Below, piece by piece: positions 45,535 to 55,655 of a stretch of DNA of 64,000 nt. The notes under the pieces were generated by a model. The model searched no databases, had not been told where the DNA came from, and saw only the letters and a program-made list of their open reading frames with translations. The stretch comes from SZUA-38 sp965212525 (GTDB lineage: Bacteria > Pseudomonadota > Gammaproteobacteria > Xanthomonadales > SZUA-38), in assembly GCA_965212525.1 (NCBI GenBank), contig CBDBVC010000042.1:1-64000 (forward strand), given 5' to 3'. Position numbers and translations under genes: made by a program. Position 1 is the first letter of the stretch, and the number at the start of each line of letters is the position of its first letter.

Positions 45535-46818
45535 ATGGATGAAAACCTTCAAATAACCCAGATCACTCAACTGCTGGAGATCGGTGAATCCGCTCGTGCA
45601 CGCGAGCTGTGTCAGACACTTTATGACGAGGGGTCAACGCATCCATTCGTGCTCAGTTATCTGGCCTATCAGCACCTTGAATCGGAAGCGTATGAGGCTG
45701 CGCTGGCGCTGTCACAGAAAGCGGTCGACCAGACGCCAGACAACGTCAGTCTGTTGAGAAATCTCGGTATTGCCCAGCAAAAATCAGGGATGCTGAAACA
45801 GGCAATCGAAAGCTTCTCCAGTGCGATCAATCTGGGATCTGCGGATGCCACCTTCTATCTGCATCTGGGAAGTGCGCTGCATGATCGTGACAGTCATTAC
45901 TGGGCCTGTGTGGCCTACCAGAAAGCATTCCTGCTCGACACCTCGCTACTCGATATTCATGCTGGCCAGCACTCTGACATGACGAGGAGACTGATCAGGC
46001 CTGCGCGCAGGCAATTGCAGGATCATCTGCTGTCACAGTTTGACCATATCAACAGCGGTGTTGAAAAACGCCAGCAAGGTTCTGTGTCACCACGGGTGCA
46101 CAGTGTGCAGCAGCAATTGACCGACAATCTCGATCTGTTGACTGAACTGGCCGAAAACACGGATACCAACCGACTGAGCAGTCTGGACATGACGGTATCC
46201 CTGGACTGGCCAGAGACATTTACCCGACGCTCGTTCGACTGGATGATCCGGCTAGAATCCGTTTTCCCCCTGATCTACGCCGATTCGGTTGCGCTGCTCA
46301 AGGCAGACAGACGCCACCACTGGCTCAGTCGTTCATCATCGACATCGGGTCGCTATGACATGTTGCACCTGATGAGGGCCGGAGAGCGCAATGCTGTCTG
46401 TCTGCCACATGCTGCTGCGACACTGACGGCGATTGAACAACTGCAATTCGGCCGACTGCACATGGTGTCTCCGAATATCAGCCTGCAACGTGTTTCTCCC
46501 GGTGAATCAGCCGTCTTCACCGAACAGCCGAATCATTTTGTGTTTCATCATTTCATGCCACTGGTCTGGGCTGATGACTGTGTTGTCACTCACGACGGTG
46601 TGAAACAGGAGCAGCAGGTCGGTCGCGTGATCTGTTTCGAGCAGGGCGAATATCGCATCAGCAATCAGTCCGGTTCCGATTATGTCCAGCTTCAGTTGAC
46701 CACCCTGCATCCGACGGTACTGGATGAGGAGCGAGCTGTCATGCACTCTTCACTGCAGGATATCCACAACTGGCTCAGCCTCTGCACCGCTTTCAAACCG
46801 AGCGATTTGTCCACCTGA
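45535..46818 (+). CDS. TPR protein with a degenerate aspartyl-hydroxylase-like C-terminal domain
   Basis: Residues 1-150 hold about three TPR units (for example NVSLLRNLGIAQQKSGMLKQAIES). The C-terminal part (about 225-400) recalls the Asp/Asn beta-hydroxylase domain of TPR-hydroxylase proteins, with ISLQRVSPGESAVFTEQ and RVICFEQGEYRISNQSGSDYVQLQLTTLHP. The positions of the two iron-binding histidines carry other residues (FTEQ, EYRISN), so catalysis is unlikely. The function is unknown. The match rests on pattern, not on strong identity. Confidence 0.65.
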   Translation: MDENLQITQITQLLEIGESARARELCQTLYDEGSTHPFVLSYLAYQHLESEAYEAALALSQKAVDQTPDNVSLLRNLGIAQQKSGMLKQAIESFSSAINLGSADATFYLHLGSALHDRDSHYWACVAYQKAFLLDTSLLDIHAGQHSDMTRRLIRPARRQLQDHLLSQFDHINSGVEKRQQGSVSPRVHSVQQQLTDNLDLLTELAENTDTNRLSSLDMTVSLDWPETFTRRSFDWMIRLESVFPLIYADSVALLKADRRHHWLSRSSSTSGRYDMLHLMRAGERNAVCLPHAAATLTAIEQLQFGRLHMVSPNISLQRVSPGESAVFTEQPNHFVFHHFMPLVWADDCVVTHDGVKQEQQVGRVICFEQGEYRISNQSGSDYVQLQLTTLHPTVLDEERAVMHSSLQDIHNWLSLCTAFKPSDLST

Positions 46819-46862
46819 TTCAGGCTGAGCTCTGCTCGATTTTCAAAAGTTCAAACACTTGT

Positions 46863-46891
46863 TTGAAATTTCCCCGGGACGCTGCTATATT
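46863..46891 (+). promoter_or_regulatory. sigma-70 promoter of the lipase gene
   Basis: TTGAAA (46863-46868) and TATATT (46886-46891) are separated by exactly 17 bases, a good match to the consensus. The gene starts at 46986, so the transcript has a leader of about 90 bases. GGGAGGGG precedes the ATG. Confidence 0.72.
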
Positions 46892-46985
46892 GTGCGCGCA
46901 GCACAGATAGTTACTCTGCAAAAGCACTGACTATTGCCGATATCTGCAATGGATTATCGGTCAACTACACCTTGGGAGGGGTAAA

Positions 46986-47837
46986 ATGAAAAAAATTGTC
47001 TCAGCTTTATTGCTGTGGGCAATCGCTGTCCCTGTATTGGCAAATACAGGCGTGGCGTTTGTACACGGTACCGGCAAACAAACCAATGCACTCGATGACT
47101 ACTGGAAATCCGAATTTGTCAATTCAGTACGTCAGGGATTGCCCAACAGTAGTAAATACACCGTAATCAACTGCGATTTTGAAAAGTACATGTGGACCAG
47201 CGGGGCAGCCGGCTGTCTGGCAGGTCAACTGAGTTCATTCATCAGCAGCCAGTCCATCACGGATCTGGTCGTGATCACGCACTCCAATGGAGGCAATGTG
47301 ATGCGATGGATCATGTCCAATCCGACATGGGATTCCCGATATCCGAACATCATCAGCAAGATCCGATGGGTCAATGCTCTGGCACCTTCCAGTACGGGCA
47401 CGCCTCTTGCTGAAGCTGTCATGCAGGGCAATATCTTCGAGAGTGCCCTGGGCTGGTTGCTGGGCTTCCAGAACGATGCCGTTCGCATGCAGCAGCCATC
47501 CTGGATGGCCTACTACAATGCCAACTGGCTGCTGGGCACCAGTGGCCGTCCCTCTCTGCCCAAGGGGTTCTGGAATGTTGTGGGTACCGATGTTGAATCC
47601 GCGATCTGGGATCCGGACAGCTACTGTGGCGGATATGCCCAGAATGTGGGTCTCGAGATTACTCAGAACTGGCTCTCCAGTTGCTCTGACGGTTTCCTCG
47701 ACTGCAGCAGTCAGTCAGGTGCCGGTTCCGTCTGGTTCTATGACACCGACCGTACCAATGGTGATGAGCCATTGAGTCACAGTCAGAGCCGACGCAAGTG
47801 TTTCGGTCTCGATGTCATCCTGCGTAACGACCTTTGA
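46986..47837 (+). CDS. secreted alpha/beta-hydrolase (lipase-like)
   Basis: A signal peptide (about 1-19, ending VLA) leads to an alpha/beta-hydrolase with the oxyanion block VAFVHGTGKQ and the serine motif VVITHSNGGNVMRW (S in HSNGG). Several cysteine residues (CDGFLDCSS) could form disulfides, as fits a secreted lipase. The acid and histidine of the triad are not certain (an SHSQSRRK near the C-terminus). It is coupled in one operon to the gene at 47849. Confidence 0.75.
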   Translation: MKKIVSALLLWAIAVPVLANTGVAFVHGTGKQTNALDDYWKSEFVNSVRQGLPNSSKYTVINCDFEKYMWTSGAAGCLAGQLSSFISSQSITDLVVITHSNGGNVMRWIMSNPTWDSRYPNIISKIRWVNALAPSSTGTPLAEAVMQGNIFESALGWLLGFQNDAVRMQQPSWMAYYNANWLLGTSGRPSLPKGFWNVVGTDVESAIWDPDSYCGGYAQNVGLEITQNWLSSCSDGFLDCSSQSGAGSVWFYDTDRTNGDEPLSHSQSRRKCFGLDVILRNDL

Positions 47838-47848
47838 GGAGAGCAACC

Positions 47849-49108
47849 ATGAAGAATGTATTATCCGTACTTTGCTTGTCTGCACTGGTCAGTGGAAGCG
47901 TCCTCGCCGCAGACATGAACCTGACACTGTCGCCACGAAGCGACAGTGATCTCGGCAGCGACAGCCTGATGCTCAGGAGCACCAAGACTGCACTGCCTGC
48001 CATCAATACCAATCGTGAAAGTGTCAGCTTCAGTCAGCTGGTCGACAGTGATCAACCGCTGGTCTTTCAGGCGGTTCCACATACCTCAACCAGTCGTGAA
48101 TTCTGGCTTGATGTCAGTGCAGCTGAACTGTCTCAGGGCGTCGAAATTCCGGTTTCATCTCGCGCTGCCATTCTGCGCCTGTCGCCAACATCATCACTGA
48201 AATCGGCGGCACTGTCACCATCACAGCTGCAGTTGTCACAATTCGGCAATGAGCTCGATTTCGATGCGGCCTTCGACAGGATCGCCAATGCCGAAGCGCT
48301 GAAATCTGCCGGCATGTCAGTGGGTGAACAGACCATTGCACTCAGGATGGGGCAGGGCGTGGCAGCAGCACCAGTTGTATTGCGTGCCACCGGTCTCACC
48401 GGTTCGTCTGATTACGTCATGCATGTGTTCGAGCCGCAGAGTACACGCGTGCTGAACGTTCAGGCATCGGCCAACTCAGTTATCTCTGGCCAGGCCATGG
48501 CAGTCAGCGTCGATCTCGCCGGCAGCAGCAATGGTCTGAAGTCTTCCGAGATCAGTGGCTATCTGGTCGCGCCAGATGGACAGACAACTGTCCCGCTACA
48601 GTTTGCCAATAACAAGGCGACTGTTGATACAACAGCACTGTCCAGTGCGGCTCCGGGACTGTGGGAAGCGCACACCTTCGTTCGCCACGACGATGCCACT
48701 CAGGTGATCATGCGGGATGCCAAGGTTGCATTTGCCATCTCACCGGCGACAGCCAGGCTGAGCGGCGACATGATCCTGTCCTCAGGCAACATTGCAAACG
48801 ATGCCATGTCACTGTCAGTTGGTGTTGAAGTGGGCCAGGCTGGCCGCTTTGAAGTCTCGGCGGTGATCTTCGGTGATGATGGCTACGGAAACACCAGGCC
48901 CGGTGTTCGTGTCGCGACGGCAGCATGGCTCGACATCAGTGGCGAGATCCAGCTGGAAATCCCGATGAGTCTGATCGCTGAATCCGGCATCCAGGCACCA
49001 CTGTCGGTAGGGCACCTGTCACTCAAGGATCAGACACGAATGGCAGAACTGTGGCGTCAGGAACATGCAGTCCAGATTCCGCAATTACGCCCGAACGATT
49101 ATCGCTAG
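47849..49108 (+). CDS. secreted protein, possibly DUF4785 family
   Basis: The ATG at 47849 has GAGGAG upstream, 11 bases after the lipase stop. A signal peptide (about 1-20) is followed by a beta-rich protein with immunoglobulin-like blocks (RFEVSAVIFGDDGYGNTRPGVRVATAAWL). This resembles DUF4785, a periplasmic family of unknown function; I am unsure of that assignment. It is probably expressed with the lipase and may assist or accompany it outside the cell. Confidence 0.6.
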   Translation: MKNVLSVLCLSALVSGSVLAADMNLTLSPRSDSDLGSDSLMLRSTKTALPAINTNRESVSFSQLVDSDQPLVFQAVPHTSTSREFWLDVSAAELSQGVEIPVSSRAAILRLSPTSSLKSAALSPSQLQLSQFGNELDFDAAFDRIANAEALKSAGMSVGEQTIALRMGQGVAAAPVVLRATGLTGSSDYVMHVFEPQSTRVLNVQASANSVISGQAMAVSVDLAGSSNGLKSSEISGYLVAPDGQTTVPLQFANNKATVDTTALSSAAPGLWEAHTFVRHDDATQVIMRDAKVAFAISPATARLSGDMILSSGNIANDAMSLSVGVEVGQAGRFEVSAVIFGDDGYGNTRPGVRVATAAWLDISGEIQLEIPMSLIAESGIQAPLSVGHLSLKDQTRMAELWRQEHAVQIPQLRPNDYR

Positions 49109-49128
49109 TTGTAGTTCCTTGCAATGAA

Positions 49129-49154
49129 AAGGCCCGGAATTTCCGGGCCTTTTT
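49129..49154 (+). terminator. intrinsic terminator of the lipase operon
   Basis: AAGGCCCGGAA (49129-49139) and TTCCGGGCCTT (49141-49151) form a strong GC-rich stem followed by T's to 49154. It lies 20 bases after the end of the gene at 49108. Confidence 0.88.
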
Positions 49155-49231
49155 GTAATCCCGGATGCATGCACTACACTGTACAGGCAGGCGGGAGACC
49201 TTTCCCCCTGCTGTCTCACCGGAGGGGTCTT

Positions 49232-52067
49232 ATGTCCAAATCTTATTATCACCGTATTTCTGTTGTTTTCATCATCATTCTCACGTTCGGGTCAGGTGCA
49301 TCGATGGCACAGTCCATCCCGGGATTATCGGCGGATGTGGAAGTGCTGACACCCGAAACGCTGGTGCCCACATTTGTGGCACAGAACCAGCTGGACCTTG
49401 CCACGGCACAGGGTTATATCCAGGCGCGTGACCGCTTTTTCCAGATGGATTTCACCCGGCGCCTGATTAGTGGCACATTGTCAGAGCTTGTGGGCACCAC
49501 AGCCCTGTCAAACGATATCCAGCTGCGCACGCTTGGCTTAAGACGTGCCTCCTGGGACACCTATCAGCAGTCGCCTCCGGAGATCAGGGCATTGCTGCAG
49601 GCCTATTCCAATGGCGTCAACGCCTGGCTGGCCACCAACCCGCTGCCACCGGAATATGCTGGCCTGGAACTGACCGAAGCAGAGCCATGGACACCAGTCG
49701 ACTCGATTGCTGTCGGCAAGGCGCTGGCATTCCAGTTGTCCGAAAATCTCGAGGATATCGATGCAACCGTCACACTGGGTACCTATCAGGCCGGTGGGCG
49801 GCATCGTCGGATTTGACGGTACAGCGCTGTACACTGAAGACACACATCGGGTGGCGCCACCGGATGGTCGCGTATCCATACCTGGTTTTCTGGGCTCCAT
49901 TGGCGGAATCGGACAGTCTGACCAGGCCAAATCCAGCAGCCTGGTCACACCCTACACAGCAGGGCAGCTCGAGCTTGCGACAGGATTACTCGAATCCTAC
50001 AAGGAAAGCTTCTATCTCAAGGGCATGCTGGCAGAAAACAGTGCCGAAGTGGGCAGTAACTGGTGGGTCATTTCCGGTGATCTGACTGAAAGTGGTGTGC
50101 CCGTTCTGGCGAATGATCCGCATCTGTCTCTCGATACTGCTTCAGTGTTCTACCCTGCACACCTGGTGGTCAGCACGGGTGGTACGGTCAGTCACAATGT
50201 GGCAGGGGTCTCCGTGCCCGGTGTACCCGGCATCATTCAGGGCTGCACTTCAACCCTGTGCTGGGGTAGTACCGTCAATCCGATTGACGAGATGGATTTC
50301 TTCTTTGAACAGATCAAGAGCAATACACTCGGCTTTCCGACACATACCGTTTATCAGGGTGTGGAAGAACCGATTATCGCCCGCTTCCAGACCTATTTTG
50401 CCAACCAGATCGGCGATGGCGTGATGAACAACCTTGAGCGTCAGCCGGTATCGCTGTCTGGTGGTGGTGTGACCTTCGTCGTTCCTCGTCGTAACAACGG
50501 TCCGATCCTGTCACTGGATGGTGATATGGCAATTTCGGCGCAGTACACCGGATGGGGTGCCACCTTCGAAATCGAGTCCTTCCTCGAAATCAATGCTTCA
50601 TCAACCGTGGCTGAATTCGAACAGGCACTGACCAAGTTCGATTTCGGGTCACAGAATTTTGCCGTGGCGGATGTCGATGGCAATATCGCCTATTTCACGC
50701 CGGCAGAATTGCCGATTCGTGATGATCTGCAGAATCTGATGACAGCAGACGGCGGTATTCCACCGATGTTCATCCGCGACGGTACCGGTGCCCTGCGTCA
50801 TGAATGGCTGCCGGCACAGAATCTGCAACCTAATCAGGCATCACCCAGTGAAATCCTGTCGATTGCCGAGACACCCAATGTGATCAACCCGGCGGATGGT
50901 TTCATTCTCAACGCCAACAACGATCCGGTGGGCAATACACTGGACAACAACCCACTGAATCAGGTGCGACCGGGTGGAGGTCTGTATTACCTCAATTCCA
51001 CCGTGTACTCATCTCTGCGAATGGGACGTATCGACCGACTGGTACGCGAAGCAGCAGCCAGTGGCCCGATCAGCAACGAGCAGATCCGTGCCTGGCAGGC
51101 GAACAACCAGATGCTGGATGCCGAACTGGTGGTGCCGCATATCCTGCAGGCGTTCGACAATGCCGCTGCACCCGGTGCCTGGGCCGGACTGGCGCAGCAG
51201 GCAGCCGGACCGAACATGCAGGCAGTCCGCACATTGCTCGGTGGGTGGGATTTCTCAAGCCCCACGGGTATCGTGGAAGGCTACGACCCGGGTGATCCGC
51301 CATTGGCAGCTCCGACAGCACCATCGGCTACGGAAATCGATCATTCGGTTTCTGCAGCCGTCTACAGCATGTGGCGCGGCACCATGGTACAGAACACCAT
51401 CGACGCCACGCTGACGGCCATCGGCCTGGGTGACAATCTGCCGCCGAGTACAGTGGCCCTGAATGCCACCATCCATCACCTCGAGACATTTGACAGTAAT
51501 CAGGGTATTGGTGCCTCAGGTGTCAATTTCTTCACCAACCCGGATGCGCCGACACCGGCCGATGCTCGAGATTTCCTGATACTGGCGAGCCTGAATCAGG
51601 CGCTGGCTGCATTTGCAGGCGATGAATTTGCACCGGCGTTCAACAACTCGACTGATGTCATGGACTATCGCTGGGGCAAGCTGCACCGCATTGTCTTCGA
51701 TCATCCACTGGGTGCGCCGCTTAGCCTGCCCAATGGACTGTATGGATTCAGCACAGTCGCAGGTCTGGATGGCATACCCAGAAGCGGCGGCTATCAGGTG
51801 CTGGATGCCTCAAGCCACAGTGCACGCGCAGACGGCCTCAACGAGTTCATGTTCGGCTCGGGTCCGGCCAGGCGTTTTGTCGGGCAGCTGTTCGACGGTA
51901 GCGTGATTGCCGAGCAGGTGACGCCGGGTGGCCAGTCTGGCGTCATCGGTGGTCCGGAATACGCCAATCAGTTGTATTTCTGGCTGGTGAATGCCTATCT
52001 GCCGCTGTTCCTCGATGCCGATACGGTTGATGCCATTGCCATCGATCAGCAGACACTCACACCCTGA
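49232..52067 (+). pseudogene. penicillin-acylase family (S45) protein, split by one extra base
   Basis: A signal peptide (ending GASMAQS) is followed by the alpha-chain part. The frame breaks at the GGG at 49796-49798. The rest contains the Ntn nucleophile in EVGSNWWVISG, where the serine would be the new N-terminus after self-cleavage, and ANDPHLSLDTASVFYPAHLV. Removing one G joins the parts into 944 residues. The family hydrolyses amide bonds such as penicillin G or acyl-homoserine lactones; which one applies is unknown. The ATG at 49232 has GGAGGGG. Confidence 0.87.
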
Positions 52068-52075
52068 CAACGCTC

Positions 52076-52107
52076 AGCCCGGCTGTTCACGCAGCCGGGC
52101 TTTGTTT
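52076..52107 (+). terminator. intrinsic terminator after the penicillin-acylase gene
   Basis: AGCCCGGCTG (52076-52085) and CAGCCGGGCT (52092-52101) form a 10-bp stem with a 6-base loop, followed by TTGTTT. It ends the acylase transcript just before the start of the glycosylase gene at 52113. Confidence 0.85.
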
Positions 52108-52112
52108 CGTTA

Positions 52113-52718
52113 ATGAAACAGGCCATCAGTCACCTGCTTTCGGTTGAGCCGGGGTTTTCCGGCATCATCGAGACAGCACCGGCATTCGAAATCGAGACAG
52201 GGCGTTTCGATTCGGTATTCGAGGCACTGTGTCACTCGATTACCTATCAGCAGCTGTCCGGCAAGGCCGCTGCGACAATCTATGGCCGATTCACCTCGGC
52301 ATTCGGGCGTGGCGGGAAACCGGTCGCAAGACGGGTTGCGATGGCCGACCCGGAATCACTGCGATCCTGCGGACTGTCGCGACCCAAGGCCTCCTACATT
52401 CAGGGACTGGCTCAGGCAGCGGGCAAGCGACAGTTGCCGCTGTACCGACAATTGATGCAGATGGATGATCAGCACATCATCGATGATCTGACCAGGCACA
52501 AGGGCGTGGGTGTCTGGACGGTTCAGATGTTGCTGATATTCTGGCTGGGCAGGCCTGATGTGCTGCCTGATCTTGATCTCGGCATCCAGAAGGGCTTGCA
52601 AAATCTACATGCGTTGCCATCTTTACCAAAGCCTGCAGACGTCAAGCAGGCTGGGGAATGCTGGCAACCCTATCGTTCGCTGGCAAGCTGGTATCTGTGG
52701 CGATTGTCTGAACTATGA
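52113..52718 (+). CDS. AlkA-like DNA-3-methyladenine glycosylase
   Basis: The helix-hairpin-helix block is LTRHKGVGVWTVQMLLIFWLGRPDVLP, followed by DLDLGIQKGL, where the catalytic aspartate lies. The N-terminal FDSVFEALCHSITYQQLSGKAA is typical as well. These proteins remove alkylated bases in base-excision repair; other HhH-GPD glycosylases would carry an iron-sulfur cluster, which is absent. Its stop overlaps the start of the next gene. Confidence 0.87.
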   Translation: MKQAISHLLSVEPGFSGIIETAPAFEIETGRFDSVFEALCHSITYQQLSGKAAATIYGRFTSAFGRGGKPVARRVAMADPESLRSCGLSRPKASYIQGLAQAAGKRQLPLYRQLMQMDDQHIIDDLTRHKGVGVWTVQMLLIFWLGRPDVLPDLDLGIQKGLQNLHALPSLPKPADVKQAGECWQPYRSLASWYLWRLSEL

Positions 52719-53164
52719 ACCTGCTGGAACATTTTGCCCTGTCGGGCACACGCGTGGTCAAATTGCTGGCCGAGCTGAAACATAACGTCAAACCGGACGA
52801 CCAGGTTCAGGCCAAGGTTGAGCTGAAGCTGACACCGGCGGAATTACCGGACGAGGCGGGCAGTCATTTCCAGGTGGGTGCATCACTGGTCTGCGACGGA
52901 TTTCTGATGATCGAAGAAAACCAGTCACCTGCCTTCCGGATCGAGTGCACGATCAATGCGCTGTACCGTCAGATCAATGGACCTGCTGTCAGTTTCGAGA
53001 GTTTCAAGTCAGCGCATCACAGCCTGACCAGACAGCTGTATCCCCTGATCCACCAGCAGATCATGCCCACATTTCATCTGCTGGGTCTGCATCATGTCCA
53101 TCTGCCTCAGGATATTGTGCAGACACCACGCGAGAGTGCGCCTTCACACGATCAGATACATTGA
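52715..53164 (+). CDS. unknown protein with SecB-like topology
   Basis: The 149-residue protein begins with the overlapping ATG. Four beta-strands (about 30-95, with VELKLTPAE and HFQVGASLVCDGFLMIEE) are followed by a long helix with RQLYPLIHQQIMPTFHLLGL. This order recalls SecB, but the similarity is weak and only visible by eye. I do not assign a function. Coupling to the glycosylase may be accidental. Confidence 0.5.
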   Translation: MNLLEHFALSGTRVVKLLAELKHNVKPDDQVQAKVELKLTPAELPDEAGSHFQVGASLVCDGFLMIEENQSPAFRIECTINALYRQINGPAVSFESFKSAHHSLTRQLYPLIHQQIMPTFHLLGLHHVHLPQDIVQTPRESAPSHDQIH

Positions 53165-53171
53165 AACTGGA

Positions 53172-54101
53172 TCAATTTCCGATGTAGTACCAGTGCCAGG
53201 GTTCGTAGGCCAGTCCGTGCCGGTTATCTCTGGGGAATGATTGCCGGAAGCCATGATCTGAAGCATGCCTCAGCAGCCAGTTGTAGGCCGTGGTCTCTTC
53301 GAAAGATTCATCCAGAACCTCACACTCGGGCGTGTGCAGATCAACAGCACGGCCTGAATGGTGTTCGCTGTAACCCGGTGCAGCACTGACTTCCATAATC
53401 TCACTGATCGTCTGGCCCTTGTCCAGTTTTCTCTCGATGATGCCGGTCTGGTAGTCGACCGAACGAAACGCAGACACATGAATCATGTCGACCCCATCCC
53501 AGGTGGCTGCCTGTATCAACTTGCCCAGCGCCGATGCCGCCTCAGGCTGCATGTACTGCTCGCGTTCGAAGATATCCAGCCCGACAGGCACAAGCTGTGG
53601 ATCCGGGAAAACAAGTTGCAGGGCATGCGTATCGGCATAGTCTTCAGCGATGCCAAGCCGCTGATGAATCTGCTGGATCCGATTCTCATACTGACAGAGG
53701 CAATGCGATCTCAGCTGCTGGCTGAACTCACTGGCATGCGAGCATTCGGTCAGCTCCATCAGGTGATGAATGAATGGTGTGTGCTTGAGTTGACGATCAA
53801 TCCAGTTGGGGTTGAGAAGCTTGTGTTCAAACAGTGCCAGAACTGCCCAGGTGCCCCAGTTGTTGTCACGGTGTGCACTCAGAATGTGGATGTCAGGCCC
53901 GTGTTCGGTGTATTCGACTGCACCCAGAGTTTGCGCAAGGTCGGTACTCTCGATGATGAACGCCGGCTGACTCTCGTCCGGATAAGTGCCGGTGCTGTCC
54001 TCGCACAATTGTTTCAGGCAGTGCTGGTCAGACTCTGGATCGAATGACCTGAGACAGACGCGGTCGACGACATGTCTGATGGCATGATCAGCTCGGCTCA
54101 T
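53172..54101 (-). CDS. VanY-type D-alanyl-D-alanine carboxypeptidase domain protein
   Basis: The C-terminal half (about 190-309) is an M15B domain with the zinc ligands in GYSEHHSGRAVDLHTPE and the final EPWHWYYIG histidine; it hydrolyses peptidoglycan peptides. The N-terminal 180 residues do not fit this family, and there is no signal peptide at the annotated start. The N-terminal part may be a separate small domain (GNAT-like pieces at about 60-100, unproven). The ATG at 54099-54101 has AGGAG upstream. Confidence 0.75.
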   Translation of the reverse strand: MSRADHAIRHVVDRVCLRSFDPESDQHCLKQLCEDSTGTYPDESQPAFIIESTDLAQTLGAVEYTEHGPDIHILSAHRDNNWGTWAVLALFEHKLLNPNWIDRQLKHTPFIHHLMELTECSHASEFSQQLRSHCLCQYENRIQQIHQRLGIAEDYADTHALQLVFPDPQLVPVGLDIFEREQYMQPEAASALGKLIQAATWDGVDMIHVSAFRSVDYQTGIIERKLDKGQTISEIMEVSAAPGYSEHHSGRAVDLHTPECEVLDESFEETTAYNWLLRHASDHGFRQSFPRDNRHGLAYEPWHWYYIGN

Positions 54102-54121
54102 TCTCCTATTGTAACCGGACT

Positions 54122-55582
54122 TCAGGGCAGTGTATTGATCGATGTGATGGTCATCTGGCCGATCGCGGTGGCACCCTCGTAGAAATGCCAGGGATCCCCA
54201 TCTCCGTATGAGAATGCAATGTGACCGGCACCAAATTGTCCCAGTGCGGCATCAAAACTTTGCCAGCGACCATCAACATAGGCCTGGGTCCAGGCATGCG
54301 GTACGAAAGTCTGCCGGGCGTCCAGCCACTCATCCACGTAGGCGATGCCTGTGGCAATGCGTGTGGGTATGCCGGCGGATCGCCCCAGTGCTGCCAGCAG
54401 CAATGCGTGCTCGGTACAATCACCGGCTCTGTTCTGTGCGACCTCAAGAGCCGATGCATAGCCGACATCAAGATTCTTGTCCGACACATACTGTCGAACA
54501 AAATCCCTCAGACGCTGCATCGTGGCCAGTTCGGTTTCCGCATCGCCACGGGCGCGTCTCGCCAGCCGCTGAATGGCCGGTTCATCGGTCTCGAGCCAGC
54601 GCGTTGAGGAGAGGTATTCGGCCCTGTCCTCGGTTGAAATCGGATTGCTCAATGGAGAGCCCGGATCGGCAGTGAGCGGTGTGACCACAACGCGGTAACT
54701 GCCGTCATCGAGCTGGGTGAAGCTCTGTTCTGAGGATTCGGGGAAATTCAGGCTCATGCCCGATACCGGCGCAGCAATGTCATAGGTGACCTGGCCATTC
54801 AGCTGAGACGACTGGATAGCGCTGGGCGCATCAACGAACATGTTGACAAAGAACTCGCTGGGCTGGTTTTCAGACAGTGCACATTCACGCGGGCAGGCCA
54901 TGGCCGTGAAGGTCATGCCCAGCATGTCCATTTCCATTTTCCGGGTGTGAAAACCCTTGTCGACCCAGGATACTCCGGTCATCCGGGTTTGACCGATGGT
55001 CATGGTCTGGACAATCTGCTGCAGCTGATATTCGGTGCCAAAGACATCGGTGGTGTCCATGCCGGGTAGCTCCATCGTCACCGGAATTTTCTGCAGTGAC
55101 GAGGGAATGAACATCAAAGCACTGAATGATGCAGTGTTGTCATCCAGGGCCTGAATGGTCTTCAGTCTCATGGCCTCGGGCAGTAACAGGTCATCTTCCC
55201 ATACAAATTCCTGCTCACGTGCATTACCGGCGCCTCTCATCACGACCTTCGCCTTGCCGTTCTCGACAGTTCCCTCGTTGATCATTTCCACACCGGAGAT
55301 CTTCTGGCTGGAGTAGAAGCTGATTGGCACACCATCAGGCGTTTCTGTACTTCGCTCGACCACATCGATGGTCATCGATGTGCCGGCCCGATTCAGAGTG
55401 AGTGATGATGTAATGATATTGACGACCCTGTCGGCATAGACATCACGCTTGAGGTGCATATGACCGGTCTTCTGGCCATTGAGCATCATCGCCATCCAGT
55501 CGGATTCCGATTCCAGGGGGTGTTCTGCCCGGCAGATCGACAGGGCAAACAGGCACAACATCACCACCGGTGTGGGTTTCAT
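54122..55582 (-). CDS. secreted transglutaminase-like protein
   Basis: A signal peptide (MKPTPVVMLCLFALSICRAE) precedes a beta-rich region with internal repeats and the transglutaminase-like domain. The catalytic cysteine is in RAGDCTEHALLLAALGRSAGIPTR, the histidine in VPHAWTQAYVDGRW and the aspartate in FDAALG. Such proteins act as cysteine proteases or scaffolds. The ATG at 55580-55582 begins the signal peptide; residues upstream of it read as non-coding. It sits next to purT, divergently. Confidence 0.83.
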   Translation of the reverse strand: MKPTPVVMLCLFALSICRAEHPLESESDWMAMMLNGQKTGHMHLKRDVYADRVVNIITSSLTLNRAGTSMTIDVVERSTETPDGVPISFYSSQKISGVEMINEGTVENGKAKVVMRGAGNAREQEFVWEDDLLLPEAMRLKTIQALDDNTASFSALMFIPSSLQKIPVTMELPGMDTTDVFGTEYQLQQIVQTMTIGQTRMTGVSWVDKGFHTRKMEMDMLGMTFTAMACPRECALSENQPSEFFVNMFVDAPSAIQSSQLNGQVTYDIAAPVSGMSLNFPESSEQSFTQLDDGSYRVVVTPLTADPGSPLSNPISTEDRAEYLSSTRWLETDEPAIQRLARRARGDAETELATMQRLRDFVRQYVSDKNLDVGYASALEVAQNRAGDCTEHALLLAALGRSAGIPTRIATGIAYVDEWLDARQTFVPHAWTQAYVDGRWQSFDAALGQFGAGHIAFSYGDGDPWHFYEGATAIGQMTITSINTLP

Positions 55583-55655
55583 CAATTCAGTCCTTATGCA
55601 ACGCTGTCGCAGATTATATACTACCCTCTGACCCTTTATCTGTGACAGAAGTTCT

